The notes: generated by a model not told the origin, from the sequence alone. Shown: positions 1 to 8,883, counted from the first letter of the stretch. The stretch: DNA of 8,981 nt from SIG223 sp964442785 (GCA_964442785.1 CAYTZW010000039.1:1-8981), one strand, 5' to 3'. Translations and numbers: made by a program.

Positions 1-3000
1 CTCCTACTACAGTTAAAGTTCCATTTTCAACTTTTGCTACTACTTCATTTTCACTATTTCTAATTTCATAAGAAAGAACTTCACTTAAATCAATGTTGTT
101 GTCCTCGACTATTTCAAAGCTTACTTCTTCTTTTCTTTTTTCCATTACTGCATTAACTTCATTTACTTTAATGCTTACTTCTAAAGGATTAATTTTATAT
201 GTTGCTTCATTAGAATTAATTACATTATATCCTTTATGAATGCATTTAGAGGTAATTTTATAGGTTCCTGCATTTACTCCTTCTTCTCTTGTCAGAGTAA
301 TAATATCAAGAAGTGTATCATTTCCTACCAAAGTATAACCATTATCTAAAACCGCTACTAATTCTACTTCATCATCTAAATAATTAACTTCTTTATTTTC
401 TATACTTATATAAATAGTTTTTGGAGTAACCGTACTAGGAGTTATCGATAAACTATAGGTGCTATTTCCATATTTAACATTAGCTTTAAAACTAGCTGTT
501 AAGTTATTATAGCCACTTGTAGTTACTAAAATAGTTCCTGTGCTATTATCAAGATAAGTTGCATCAGCATCAGCAGTTAAATCTCCATAAGTAACATTAT
601 TTAAACTAATTGATTTTACAATTTTTTTAGCATAATCTTTTTCTAAATAAGCAACAGCAAAATTATAATCATCACTTCTTAATAAAGAAGCTTCTTGTAA
701 ATATTCTAAATAAAGGTTATATAAATTTTTAGCATCTTCTAAAACATTATTAGAATTAACTAAAGCAGCAACACTTTCATTATAAGAAGCATATTTATCA
801 GGAATAACAATTAGTTTTACCTTTAAATCTAAATTATCATAATGATTATGGTAAATAGCCACATCATTATAAACATATCTATTTTCTTCTAAAGCAGGAT
901 ACTCGTAACTTAGTGCTTGTTCTTTACCACCATAGAAATAAACCTTTCCTTGAATATCAAAAGGTAAATTACTTTCTAACACGGAATACTCATTTGCTTC
1001 AACACTATAGTAATTAACAACTTCATTTAAAAGAATATAATCATTATACGTAGTTATTACAAAATTATGTAATTCTGATAAAGTTTTTTCTTTACCTATC
1101 GTATAATAATATATTTTTTCATTTTTAGAAAAAGTATGAGTTGCTTCAAAATAGCCATTTAAATCATCAACAACGGTATCAGCAGCACTAGTAAATCCTA
1201 TTGATATGGCATTTTCAAGAGAAGAACCTATGTAGTGTTTTACAGAAGAAACATATTTAGTACCATTCCATTCTAATAATCTTCCAATCATAGATTGATT
1301 AATCTCAACAGTATAGTCTGTACTATCTAAATTTCTTTTATAAGTAAATGAAGGAACAATAAATGTTTCATTTGAAAAAGCTTTATAACTTTTTCCACTT
1401 TCTAAATCATAAAATCCTGCTAAACCATATGCTTTAGCGTTTAAAGTTATTGTTGTTAAATTATCAACAGCACTACTATAGCCGTCGACACTTCCTTCAT
1501 CTATTTTAACACTTAAAGTAGCTGAACTACTAACATTTACAAAACCATTTTCACTTGTTTGAACAGTTCCACCAAAAGTACCATTAATATCTAAAGTTCC
1601 TTCTACAATTAAATTTCCACTTTGTGAAAATCCGCCACTTAATAATTGAGCAGAAGTTGGATAATATTTATAACTTTTATGAGGTTGATAAAATCCGTCA
1701 TAAACAACTAAGGCACCTTCAATATTTAAAGTTCCACCTTCTTTAATGTGAACTAAACTTCCAGTATATATCTTATATTTGTAAGAACTAGGTATATTGA
1801 TAACGCCACTATCTTCGACAATAAAATTATATGTATAAGGTAACCCTAAATAAGTAGAAGAACTTCCATACGATAAACCAGTATAACTTATTTCAAAAAT
1901 TCCCATAGAAACAGAACCATATATATGTAACGTACAAACTCCACTATCACCTAAATAAGTTGTATTTCCTTCTCCAATATAAACGTCTAATGATTTAGAA
2001 GAATAAGTAATTTCTATTCTACTTCCTTCATTCATATTTATAAGAGATGTTTTCCCTGTTGGAGCAATTAAATTAGCACTTGAGATATTGACTTTTTTAT
2101 TAACAAGAAGGATTGCAGCATACAAAGAAGATGTTCCTTCTACTACAGCACCATAATGAATTATTTGTTTACATCTTATATTAACAGTTGCAAATTGATT
2201 AACAGGAAATCTTCCTTCTTCATAATAAGCTTTCGCATTGCTTCCCCCTGCAAAATCATTAAGCATTAATGGTTCATTAATATAAGCTCCATTATTAGCA
2301 GTTAAAGTTCCACTTCCGTCAAGCAATCCATATATTTTAAATTTGCCACCATTATTAATCACAATATTTCCATTATTGATAATTTGTGAATAAGCTCCTG
2401 ATGTATGAGCTTGACTTGATTGGTCAGGATAATGTACTACCGCCCCAATTACTAAAGTACCTTGAACTGTTAAATTGGCATTTTTTTCGATTGTTAAAGT
2501 TAAAACTAAAAATCTATTTACCAAAGAAGAATTAGACCAAGAAACTTTAGTTGTAGCAGTAGAAGTAGTTCCTTCTTCAGTTTCACTTGTTCCACCTATT
2601 GAATATGGTAAAACAAATGTTTTTCCACTAGGAATAGTTAAAGAAGATGAAAGAGAATAATTTTTTCTTAAATACAAAGTAGAAACACTGCTAGCGAAAG
2701 CATCTTCTAAACTAGCAAAATATTGACCACTTCCATAGGCTACACATTCAGTAGAATAAACCGTTATCGTCAAATCATTATCTTGTAGTGTTAAAGTTTT
2801 ATCATAATGTTTTTGATTATCTAAATTAGTCATATAATAACCATAAACATAGTAGTCTGCAAAAGAGTATATTTCTGAAAAATTAATAACTTTTCCTTTT
2901 GCGTATTTTGCAGTCGTTGAAGCAGGTAATATTACATTTGTATCTCCTGCTTGATAAGTTACGGTAACACCTTGATTTGCTTCAACTTCAGCAATGTATT

Positions 3001-3334
3001 CATAAGAAGAATCTTTTTTAGTTATCGTTGCTGTATAGGTTGTATCAGTACTAACTAAAGTGCCATTATTATACCAACCTAAAAAGGTATAACCTTCATT
3101 AAGTGATACTGTTAAAGTTAGAGTTTTAGAGGTTGAAGTTACATTTCCTAAACAAACTTCGCCACCACCGCTGACACTACCACCGTCGCTATCTGAAATT
3201 TTAACAGTTACCTCATAAGAGGACAACAATCCACACCCTGCGTCCGTTTTTATGGCATTTTGAAAGATTATCGTAGTAAAAATACCTACGACAAACAATA
3301 CAATAAATAACAATAATTTAAAATTCTTCTTCAT
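1..3334 (-). CDS. Giant secreted adhesin-like protein with InlB-B-like, beta-solenoid and MBG-like modules (partial)
   Basis: An uninterrupted minus-strand frame runs from ATG 3332-3334 to the left edge, so at least 1111 residues are encoded and the C-terminus is missing. Residues 6-25 are a hydrophobic signal or anchor; T30-D31-A32 could allow type I signal peptidase cleavage. Residues about 38-118 resemble a divergent InlB B-repeat (GYTFLGWYNNG at 81-91). Residues about 203-245 match a stretch common in Firmicutes adhesins (YFASLEDAFA, then LTIPSGKTFVL). A T/E-rich loop follows. Residues about 285-640 look like a beta-solenoid with repeated rungs of the form NLxVxGTLxIxG. A short charged helical stretch lies near 850-895. 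An MBG-like domain occupies about 968-1055 (EEGVNAGTYKITSK, ending in YKINPL), and another Ig-like unit starts at the edge. AAAGGAG at 3345-3351 lies 10 bases before the ATG. Gene position and N-terminal architecture suggest a surface or adhesive role; no enzyme motif was seen. Confidence 0.9.
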   Translation of the reverse strand, partial: MKKNFKLLLFIVLFVVGIFTTIIFQNAIKTDAGCGLLSSYEVTVKISDSDGGSVSGGGEVCLGNVTSTSKTLTLTVSLNEGYTFLGWYNNGTLVSTDTTYTATITKKDSSYEYIAEVEANQGVTVTYQAGDTNVILPASTTAKYAKGKVINFSEIYSFADYYVYGYYMTNLDNQKHYDKTLTLQDNDLTITVYSTECVAYGSGQYFASLEDAFASSVSTLYLRKNYSLSSSLTIPSGKTFVLPYSIGGTSETEEGTTSTATTKVSWSNSSLVNRFLVLTLTIEKNANLTVQGTLVIGAVVHYPDQSSQAHTSGAYSQIINNGNIVINNGGKFKIYGLLDGSGTLTANNGAYINEPLMLNDFAGGSNAKAYYEEGRFPVNQFATVNIRCKQIIHYGAVVEGTSSLYAAILLVNKKVNISSANLIAPTGKTSLINMNEGSRIEITYSSKSLDVYIGEGNTTYLGDSGVCTLHIYGSVSMGIFEISYTGLSYGSSSTYLGLPYTYNFIVEDSGVINIPSSYKYKIYTGSLVHIKEGGTLNIEGALVVYDGFYQPHKSYKYYPTSAQLLSGGFSQSGNLIVEGTLDINGTFGGTVQTSENGFVNVSSSATLSVKIDEGSVDGYSSAVDNLTTITLNAKAYGLAGFYDLESGKSYKAFSNETFIVPSFTYKRNLDSTDYTVEINQSMIGRLLEWNGTKYVSSVKHYIGSSLENAISIGFTSAADTVVDDLNGYFEATHTFSKNEKIYYYTIGKEKTLSELHNFVITTYNDYILLNEVVNYYSVEANEYSVLESNLPFDIQGKVYFYGGKEQALSYEYPALEENRYVYNDVAIYHNHYDNLDLKVKLIVIPDKYASYNESVAALVNSNNVLEDAKNLYNLYLEYLQEASLLRSDDYNFAVAYLEKDYAKKIVKSISLNNVTYGDLTADADATYLDNSTGTILVTTSGYNNLTASFKANVKYGNSTYSLSITPSTVTPKTIYISIENKEVNYLDDEVELVAVLDNGYTLVGNDTLLDIITLTREEGVNAGTYKITSKCIHKGYNVINSNEATYKINPLEVSIKVNEVNAVMEKRKEEVSFEIVEDNNIDLSEVLSYEIRNSENEVVAKVENGTLTVVG

Positions 3335-3344
3335 TTATAAATTA

Positions 3345-3351
3345 CTCCTTT
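3345..3351 (-). promoter_or_regulatory. Ribosome binding site of the giant adhesin-like gene
   Basis: AAAGGAG on the minus strand lies 10 bases before ATG 3332-3334. It is in the 29-base gap after the Ig-like gene, which shows neither a terminator hairpin nor a promoter, supporting read-through from the upstream genes. Confidence 0.78.
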
Positions 3352-3363
3352 CTACACTTGGAT

Positions 3364-6300
3364 TTATTTACTTCTTATTAACCAAGAATATGCAGTCCCA
3401 TCATTTAATTCAGCTTGTTGTTTTTGATAATTTAGATTTGAATTTTTATCATATACCATAAATCTGAAATTTTCTTTTCCAGCAGAGAAATAAATAAGAT
3501 CTGGTCTTTCACTGAAATATCCAACTGGAACTTCAAAAGAATCTAATTCATTAAATGAACTGCTTACTTCAGAAGTATCTATCCAACTATAATTTTTACC
3601 CCCTCCGTAGAAAACTATAGCGGCATTAATATAGTCTTTTCCTTCATAGGTAGCAACTATATCATTACCTGCATTTTCACTATTATATCTATCTAATAAT
3701 TTGGAAACATCTAAGTTTAATCCAATAGTATTTAGTAAACTCTTATCACCTTCAACTAAAGTTCCACTATCTACTTCATCGATTACTTTCCAATCATAAA
3801 ATCTAACATCACCTTGTATTTTTATTCTAGCAGGATAAGAAGTTCCCGCTACTTCTTTCCAACCCAACTCAGAAAATTTATATGAACCATAATCATATCC
3901 GTGTAATACAAGTCCTGCAAATTGAGTATCAAATCCAATACAGAATAAACCAGCTTCATAAAAGACACTATCTTTTAAAATAACATCATTCATCAAATAG
4001 TTCTCAATGAAATATTCATCTTTTTCATCACTCAACAAGTAATTGCTACCGTCTTCCTTAGTAAAAGAAGGAGCAGCGTGTTCGTATTTGCTAGGATTTT
4101 GGCTAGGTGTTTCTAATTCTTGATTAGTAACCGATGTATTTCTAAGTATTTGATTGCTACCAACTTTTAAAATAAATTCTCTAGCGTGGCTCATAATACA
4201 ATTACTTATCGTGGTAACAGTTTTGTAATCGGATAAATTGTTTTGTAATTTTTCATTATCACTTTCGTGAGCTTTTCCATATATTCTTACAACGGTTCTA
4301 CCATTATTAACTCTGCTGTAAAGTAAAGATGTGTTATTTCCAACTATTTCTAATACGGTTCCACAATTATCTAATTTACCTAAATTAATTTGATTTCCTT
4401 CTACTAAAGAAGAATCAGAACAACCTTTTAATTCAATATTATTGATACTAATATTATCTTTTTTTACTAAGAAAACAATATTATCTTGGGCTTTTATTTT
4501 AGCATTAGAACTTGAATTATTGTCATAACTAATCGCAACAAAGTTTAAAGGTCCATTGAATATCGAATAGTTATATTTATCTACAGAACGAGTAATATTA
4601 TTGCCGTCTATAAAATATCCATTTCCATAAACATTTGAAGTAAATTCAACACAATATCTAATCTTAGCATCGCTACTTTTATTATTTCCTTCATAGTAAG
4701 CTTTATCAGCAGTTGTATCCATTTCAAAAGTTACCACTTTAGTTAAATAATCGCGATAATTACTTTCATTTATTTGGTCTGCTAACATTATATTATCCAT
4801 TAAAACAGTTTCATAATTATTAGCATTAGCAAACATCAAATCAAGATAACTATAAACATTTAATCCTTTTTCTTGACAAGATATTTCAAAAGAACTTTTC
4901 ACATTAGTTCCTAACAGTTCGTTGTAAGCACTTTCTGCGGTAATTATTACAATTCCTGAACTTAAAACGGTAACCTTTCCTTCATTATCGACACTTGCTA
5001 TTGTGGTATCACTACTTTTCCAAGTTATTTTACTCATATCAATGTTGTTACTATTTCCAGTAGCATCAAGAGTAGAAACACTTAATTGATAAGAATCAAT
5101 CTTAGCCTTTTGGTCATAATGATATTTTCCTAAAACAAATCTATTTTCTAATCCATATACTTTAGAATTTTCCATAATGTTTAAAGAAATATAAGGATTA
5201 ACTACTGTAAATTCAACATATTCAGAAGTGGCAACCTTTTGGTCATTTACATAAAGAATGGCTCTAACTTTAGCAGTTCCTTCTTTTTTAGCTTTAGAAA
5301 TACATTCGTTATTGTTGGAATTGACATAGAAAACACTTGAGTCTGTAGATTCATATCTAACATTATAATTTTCTAAACCTTCAACATTCACTCCAAATCG
5401 TATATTAGCATTTGAAATTGAGAAAGTTGTTTGAGTAACTGAAAGAGAAATACTAGGGTCTTTTTTCTCCAATTCTATATTACCGATTTTAAGACCTTTA
5501 GCACATATCAAAATACTATATACTTTTTTAGGAGCATCATCTTTTAAAGTAACATTGACAAAACCTTCATTATCTCCCAAATAAGAAATACTTATATTCT
5601 CAATGTATTGTTTGTCATCTTCACCAACTAAATAAGTTAATTCTCCTAAATTATCATATTCAAAATAATTGAAAGGTATTGTTTTTTCACCTTTAACAAC
5701 AGAAGTTTCAACGGAAGAAGAACCACCTGCAAAACTTAAAACTTGATTGTTTTTAGTACTATTAACAGTAACATTGAAAGACAACTCATAAATATAATCT
5801 TCAAATGCATCAGAAGTTTGATTATATTTAATACCTTCAACATAAGCAGTGATTATTGCTTCACCTGCAAATAAGCCAATAAATTCACCTGTATATCTAT
5901 CAACACTAACTTTATTATTGTTAGAAGTAAAAGTAACTCCACCATTACTAGATTCAGGATAAATAGTATAATCAGTTCCTAAAGTTATTTTTGAACTAGA
6001 ACCAACATCAATTCTAAAATCACTATTAAGAAGTTCCACATTAGAAATAGCTTCACTATAGAAATTGATTTTAACTTTATCTTGTCGCCCACCGTCAGCA
6101 GTAGCTACCACCATAACACTTCCTGTAGAAAGGGGCTTAACCGTACCATTTTGAGAAAGAACAACTTCAGCATTCTTTTCATCAGCAACATTTTCAAGAG
6201 AATAAGTAACATTTTTATTGCTAGCTTCATTAGGATAAACAATGGTATTAAGCTTAACAACATTATCAGTATCCAAAACATTAACAAAACGAATTTTATC

Positions 6301-6435
6301 GCCTTCAATGCTAATACTAGTAACAGGTATATCCGTTAAAATGGTAGTAACATTTATTGTAGTGTTAATAGCAAATATTAAAAGAAGCGGTAAAACTAAC
6401 ATTAATAAAACAACTTTTGTCGTTACTTTTTTCAC
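3364..6435 (-). CDS. Secreted Ig-like (Big_2-type) domain protein with a probable beta-helix
   Basis: A 1023-residue extracytoplasmic protein of unknown function. Residues 1-24 form a signal or anchor (MKK, then hydrophobic 8-22) with no clear AxA site, so it may remain membrane-tethered. The N-terminal half is a string of bacterial Ig-like units, roughly 36-125, 128-225, 235-325 (divergent), 327-412 and 414-520. The last is the clearest Big_2 pattern: TWKSSDTTIASVDNEGKVTV at 471-490, then GIVIITAES. Residues about 540-850 carry alternating N-G-rich, short hydrophobic strands (GNGYFIDGNNIT, NIVFLVKKDNISINNIELKG, NQILRNTSVTN, VILKDSVFYEAG) suggesting a right-handed parallel beta-helix. The C-terminal 170 residues match nothing I recognise. 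There is no LPXTG motif, C-terminal TM, SLH or LysM domain, and no catalytic motif was seen. The start is GTG, supported by AAGGAGG 8 bases upstream. It lies 17 bases after the permease and 29 before the next giant gene, so co-transcription is likely. Adhesin, envelope scaffold or glycan-binding protein are all possible. Confidence 0.88.
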   Translation of the reverse strand: MKKVTTKVVLLMLVLPLLLIFAINTTINVTTILTDIPVTSISIEGDKIRFVNVLDTDNVVKLNTIVYPNEASNKNVTYSLENVADEKNAEVVLSQNGTVKPLSTGSVMVVATADGGRQDKVKINFYSEAISNVELLNSDFRIDVGSSSKITLGTDYTIYPESSNGGVTFTSNNNKVSVDRYTGEFIGLFAGEAIITAYVEGIKYNQTSDAFEDYIYELSFNVTVNSTKNNQVLSFAGGSSSVETSVVKGEKTIPFNYFEYDNLGELTYLVGEDDKQYIENISISYLGDNEGFVNVTLKDDAPKKVYSILICAKGLKIGNIELEKKDPSISLSVTQTTFSISNANIRFGVNVEGLENYNVRYESTDSSVFYVNSNNNECISKAKKEGTAKVRAILYVNDQKVATSEYVEFTVVNPYISLNIMENSKVYGLENRFVLGKYHYDQKAKIDSYQLSVSTLDATGNSNNIDMSKITWKSSDTTIASVDNEGKVTVLSSGIVIITAESAYNELLGTNVKSSFEISCQEKGLNVYSYLDLMFANANNYETVLMDNIMLADQINESNYRDYLTKVVTFEMDTTADKAYYEGNNKSSDAKIRYCVEFTSNVYGNGYFIDGNNITRSVDKYNYSIFNGPLNFVAISYDNNSSSNAKIKAQDNIVFLVKKDNISINNIELKGCSDSSLVEGNQINLGKLDNCGTVLEIVGNNTSLLYSRVNNGRTVVRIYGKAHESDNEKLQNNLSDYKTVTTISNCIMSHAREFILKVGSNQILRNTSVTNQELETPSQNPSKYEHAAPSFTKEDGSNYLLSDEKDEYFIENYLMNDVILKDSVFYEAGLFCIGFDTQFAGLVLHGYDYGSYKFSELGWKEVAGTSYPARIKIQGDVRFYDWKVIDEVDSGTLVEGDKSLLNTIGLNLDVSKLLDRYNSENAGNDIVATYEGKDYINAAIVFYGGGKNYSWIDTSEVSSSFNELDSFEVPVGYFSERPDLIYFSAGKENFRFMVYDKNSNLNYQKQQAELNDGTAYSWLIRSK

Positions 6436-6443
6436 TTAAATCT

Positions 6444-6450
6444 CCTCCTT
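6444..6450 (-). promoter_or_regulatory. Ribosome binding site supporting the GTG start of the Ig-like protein
   Basis: AAGGAGG on the minus strand sits 8 bases before GTG 6433-6435, an ideal spacing. The following residues (MKKVTTK, then a hydrophobic run) form a proper signal sequence. The next in-frame Met is residue 12, inside the hydrophobic core, so GTG is preferred. The site lies within the 17-base gap after the permease stop, which leaves no room for a terminator. Confidence 0.82.
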
Positions 6451-6452
6451 TC

Positions 6453-8117
6453 TTACTCATTTACATAATATTCTTTTTTTAAATTTTTAAATAAATAGGT
6501 TAAACAAATAATTAAAACTAAAATTGAGATAATGCTTACAAACAATAAAGATGTTATCGTCGCATTTTTTTCTCCATATTTCATTCCCATAACCACGGAA
6601 ATCAAAACAGCACCACCACAAGCAATTAAAGTTGTAAATAAACCAACTAAAACTAAGGTTGCCATATTGCTATTACTATCAATGATTTCTTCTTTTTCAT
6701 TGTTAGGAAAGCAAGGGTTTTTCATATCTTTTCTAGTAGCATACGCTATTTGAGATAAAGAAAAAACAAATCCCACTAAAATTGTGATTAAAAAATAAAC
6801 AAAATTAATAAAACCACTTATTAGTAAAACTAAAGAGCTTATAAAAATTGAAGCAAAAGAAACAAGACTACAAAACAAAACTTTAGTTTTTACAATTTCA
6901 ACAATCGTAATTGGTAAGGTTTTCATTAAAGCAAACATCTTACCGTCCCGACTAATATTGGTAGTACAGAAAGTATTTGTCAAAATGCTTAACATTGAAA
7001 CACTAAAAATAGCTAAAGCATAATTACAATTAACAATAGTCAAACTAGAAATCATTGTTTCTAACAAAGAAGCACAAATATAAACCATAAAAGGTAAGGT
7101 TATAGCCATTGCAAAATATTGAAAAGCATAAGCAGGAGTTCTAAAAACAATAATAAATTCTTTGTGAAGCAATGTTTTGGTAACACTTTTTTGTTCCATT
7201 TTAGTTATATTTTGATATTCTTTTTGATTTCCTTCTAAATTGATTTGAATTAATCTTTGGTAAATGCTCCTTATTAAAAAATAAGAAATCAAAACAGAAA
7301 TAGCAGAAATCACAAGAACTATCATCACATTAATAATTAAATTTTTATCCCATAAAATGTTAGTAAAGAATTGTCCAGGGTATAAAAACTTAACTACCTT
7401 TTTAATATCATTAATCATTTGTAAATCAAATATATATTTTATTTCTCCCGTTCTTATGATGCTAGTTAAGAATTTTAATAAAGAACCATATATTAAAAAA
7501 CCACAACCAATTAATAAAACATATATCAAAAGAGAAATCCAAAACTTTGATGATATTTTCTTCTTAATATAGAAATAAGGTAAAAATAAGAAAGAAGCTA
7601 TCGCACAAGAAATAAAAGATAAAAGAATAATCGTAACAATAAGTGATAAATAATAACTCACTCCACCAATAGAAGTAGATAAATTATCTAAAACAATGCC
7701 GATAGGTAATGCTATTAAAAAAGTTGAAACAAGAGAAGAAAAATATATTTTCAAAAGTTTATAAACATAAATTTGTCCTGAACTAATAGGTTGATAAACA
7801 AAAACATCATTATCCTTATTATCAACAAGTGTATTGTATATTTTTTTAATCACAATAAGAACATTAGCAATAATAATTACACTAAAACTAATTGTCATCA
7901 ACTCTTTTACTCGTTCACTTCTAGCAAAAACATCACCAAAATCAACCGAAACATAATTTTTAGCAAAATGTCCAAAAACATATATCAAAAAGACAAAGAC
8001 TATTGATAATAAGAAAAAAGATGAAAGAATTTCCAAAATATCTTTAGTTTTACCTTTTTTGAAATTGGAACTAAACTCTAAAAAATCTTTTTTAAACAAT
8101 AAACTAATCTTATTCAT
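6453..8117 (-). CDS. ABC-2 type exporter permease, about 12 TM segments
   Basis: Integral membrane partner of the upstream ATPase. From the ATG at 8117 it has 554 residues. Hydrophobic segments lie near residues 30-51, 75-94, 124-145, 155-184, 192-215, 259-283, 329-350, 364-383, 414-434, 437-458, 485-511 and 520-544, giving two six-helix halves. Landmarks of the large (about 550-residue) Firmicutes putative ABC exporter family are visible: HKEF (318-321) with RTPAY (326-330), SRDGKMF (389-395) followed by LPI..VEIVKTK (401-412), and KDMKNP (463-468) before the last helix pair. The N-terminal half repeats this pattern weakly, with LFKKDF (7-12) and QPISSGQIYVYKLLK (109-123), so the protein looks like a fused duplication working as one chain. 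A TTG at 8124-8126 would add three residues, but it lies one base from the GAGGAG site; the ATG has a 10-base spacing. The gene overlaps the ATPase by 8 bases. Substrate unknown. Confidence 0.93.
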   Translation of the reverse strand: MNKISLLFKKDFLEFSSNFKKGKTKDILEILSSFFLLSIVFVFLIYVFGHFAKNYVSVDFGDVFARSERVKELMTISFSVIIIANVLIVIKKIYNTLVDNKDNDVFVYQPISSGQIYVYKLLKIYFSSLVSTFLIALPIGIVLDNLSTSIGGVSYYLSLIVTIILLSFISCAIASFLFLPYFYIKKKISSKFWISLLIYVLLIGCGFLIYGSLLKFLTSIIRTGEIKYIFDLQMINDIKKVVKFLYPGQFFTNILWDKNLIINVMIVLVISAISVLISYFLIRSIYQRLIQINLEGNQKEYQNITKMEQKSVTKTLLHKEFIIVFRTPAYAFQYFAMAITLPFMVYICASLLETMISSLTIVNCNYALAIFSVSMLSILTNTFCTTNISRDGKMFALMKTLPITIVEIVKTKVLFCSLVSFASIFISSLVLLISGFINFVYFLITILVGFVFSLSQIAYATRKDMKNPCFPNNEKEEIIDSNSNMATLVLVGLFTTLIACGGAVLISVVMGMKYGEKNATITSLLFVSIISILVLIICLTYLFKNLKKEYYVNE

Positions 8118-8862
8118 CTGTTCCAAACTCCTCTATAAAGACTTCTTCTAGGCTTTTGTTTGGATTATCTTTAATAAATTTAGCAATATCAATATCAGCA
8201 ACAATTTTTCCACCATTAATTATATAAGCTCTATCACAATTTTTTTCAACGGCTGTTAAATTATGAGAACTATATAAAACGGCGTTACCTTCATTTTTAT
8301 ATTTATGCATATATTCGTGTAAAGCCTTACTTGTTTGAGGGTCTAACCCCGTCAAAGGCTCATCAAGCAACCACAACTTAGGATTATGAATTAAAGAAGC
8401 CATTAAACATATTTTTTGTTTCATTCCGTGTGAATAAGAACAAATAAGTTGATTAATCTTATCTTTTAATTTAAAAGATGCTTGCATTTCTTCAATTCTT
8501 TTTACTCTATCTTCTTTAGAAACATTATGAATATCCGCAATAAAGTTAAGATATTCCATTCCTGTCATCTTTTCAAACAAAGCTCTATTATCAGGAACAA
8601 AACCTAAATTTTGTTTTGCTTTTACAGGTTCTCCTTTAATATCATAGCCACAAATTTTAATATCTCCTTTTTCAAAAGGAAAATAACCTGTTAAGCATTT
8701 AATGGTAGTTGACTTTCCAGCACCATTTTTCCCCAAAAGTCCTACAATTTCACCTGCATAGCATTCTATATTTATATCTTCAACAGCTAATGTAGCAGAT
8801 TTTCCATATCGTTTAGATAAATTCTTTATCTCAACAATTTTTTCTCTGTTGACATTTTCCAT
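8110..8862 (-). CDS. ABC transporter ATP-binding protein, EcsA-like (ABC-2 exporter ATPase)
   Basis: A 250-residue cytoplasmic nucleotide-binding subunit that should hydrolyse ATP to power the permease encoded directly downstream. All core motifs are visible: Walker A G-K-N-G-A-G-K-S at residues 44-51, ABC signature YSHGM at 143-147, Walker B LWLLDE at 163-168 with catalytic Glu168, D-loop GLDP at 172-175 and switch His200. The Q-loop position reads GFVPD, with Asp91 in place of Gln; acidic residues here are common in EcsA/YtrB-type ATPases. The C-terminal SLEEVFIEEF is the usual end of this group, and 250 residues is a normal length. The ATG start has a GTGAGG ribosome binding site at 8873-8878, about 10 bases upstream. 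It is the first gene of the operon, and its end overlaps the permease start, implying translational coupling and a 1:1 partner. The transported substrate cannot be read from the sequence. Family is certain; the EcsA-like subgroup is inferred. Confidence 0.96.
   Translation of the reverse strand: MENVNREKIVEIKNLSKRYGKSATLAVEDINIECYAGEIVGLLGKNGAGKSTTIKCLTGYFPFEKGDIKICGYDIKGEPVKAKQNLGFVPDNRALFEKMTGMEYLNFIADIHNVSKEDRVKRIEEMQASFKLKDKINQLICSYSHGMKQKICLMASLIHNPKLWLLDEPLTGLDPQTSKALHEYMHKYKNEGNAVLYSSHNLTAVEKNCDRAYIINGGKIVADIDIAKFIKDNPNKSLEEVFIEEFGTDE
8128..8133 (-). promoter_or_regulatory. Ribosome binding site fixing the permease start
   Basis: GAGGAG on the minus strand lies inside the last codons of the ATPase gene. 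It is 10 bases from the ATG at 8115-8117 but only one base from the in-frame TTG at 8124-8126, so the ATG is the better start. The other genes here show 8- to 10-base spacings, consistent with this choice. Confidence 0.75.
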
Positions 8863-8883
8863 ACAATCAATTCCTCACTTACT

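Noticed and set aside
2475..2660. Plus-strand 61-codon frame.
   Set aside because: It lies wholly antisense to the adhesin-like gene, with no signal of its own; the composition is that of a shadow frame.
3230..3245. Possible lipobox DAGC at residues 31-34 of the adhesin-like protein, suggesting a lipoprotein.
   Set aside because: The -3 residue is Asp, and charged residues (Lys29, Asp31) separate the Cys from the hydrophobic core. This does not fit the [LVI][ASTVI][GAS]C pattern.
6082..6439. Overlapping short frames (6082-6339 and 6242-6439 plus, 6105-6308 minus) over the start of the Ig-like gene.
   Set aside because: All are shadows of the 1023-residue frame, which has a strong ribosome binding site, a signal sequence and domain matches.
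6436..6452. Possible terminator or promoter between the permease and the Ig-like gene.
   Set aside because: The gap is only 17 bases and is mostly ribosome binding site; no hairpin or -10/-35 pair fits.
6532..8006. Short plus-strand frames at 6532-6753, 7357-7572 and 7791-8006.
   Set aside because: They are antisense to transmembrane-coding DNA of the permease, a common source of false frames, and none has a recognisable domain.
8849..8854. Perfect TTGACA on the plus strand, as if for a promoter reading rightward.
   Set aside because: It lies inside the ATPase gene and has no -10-like hexamer 16-18 bases on. The nearest plus-strand TATAAT (8888-8893) is 33 bases away.
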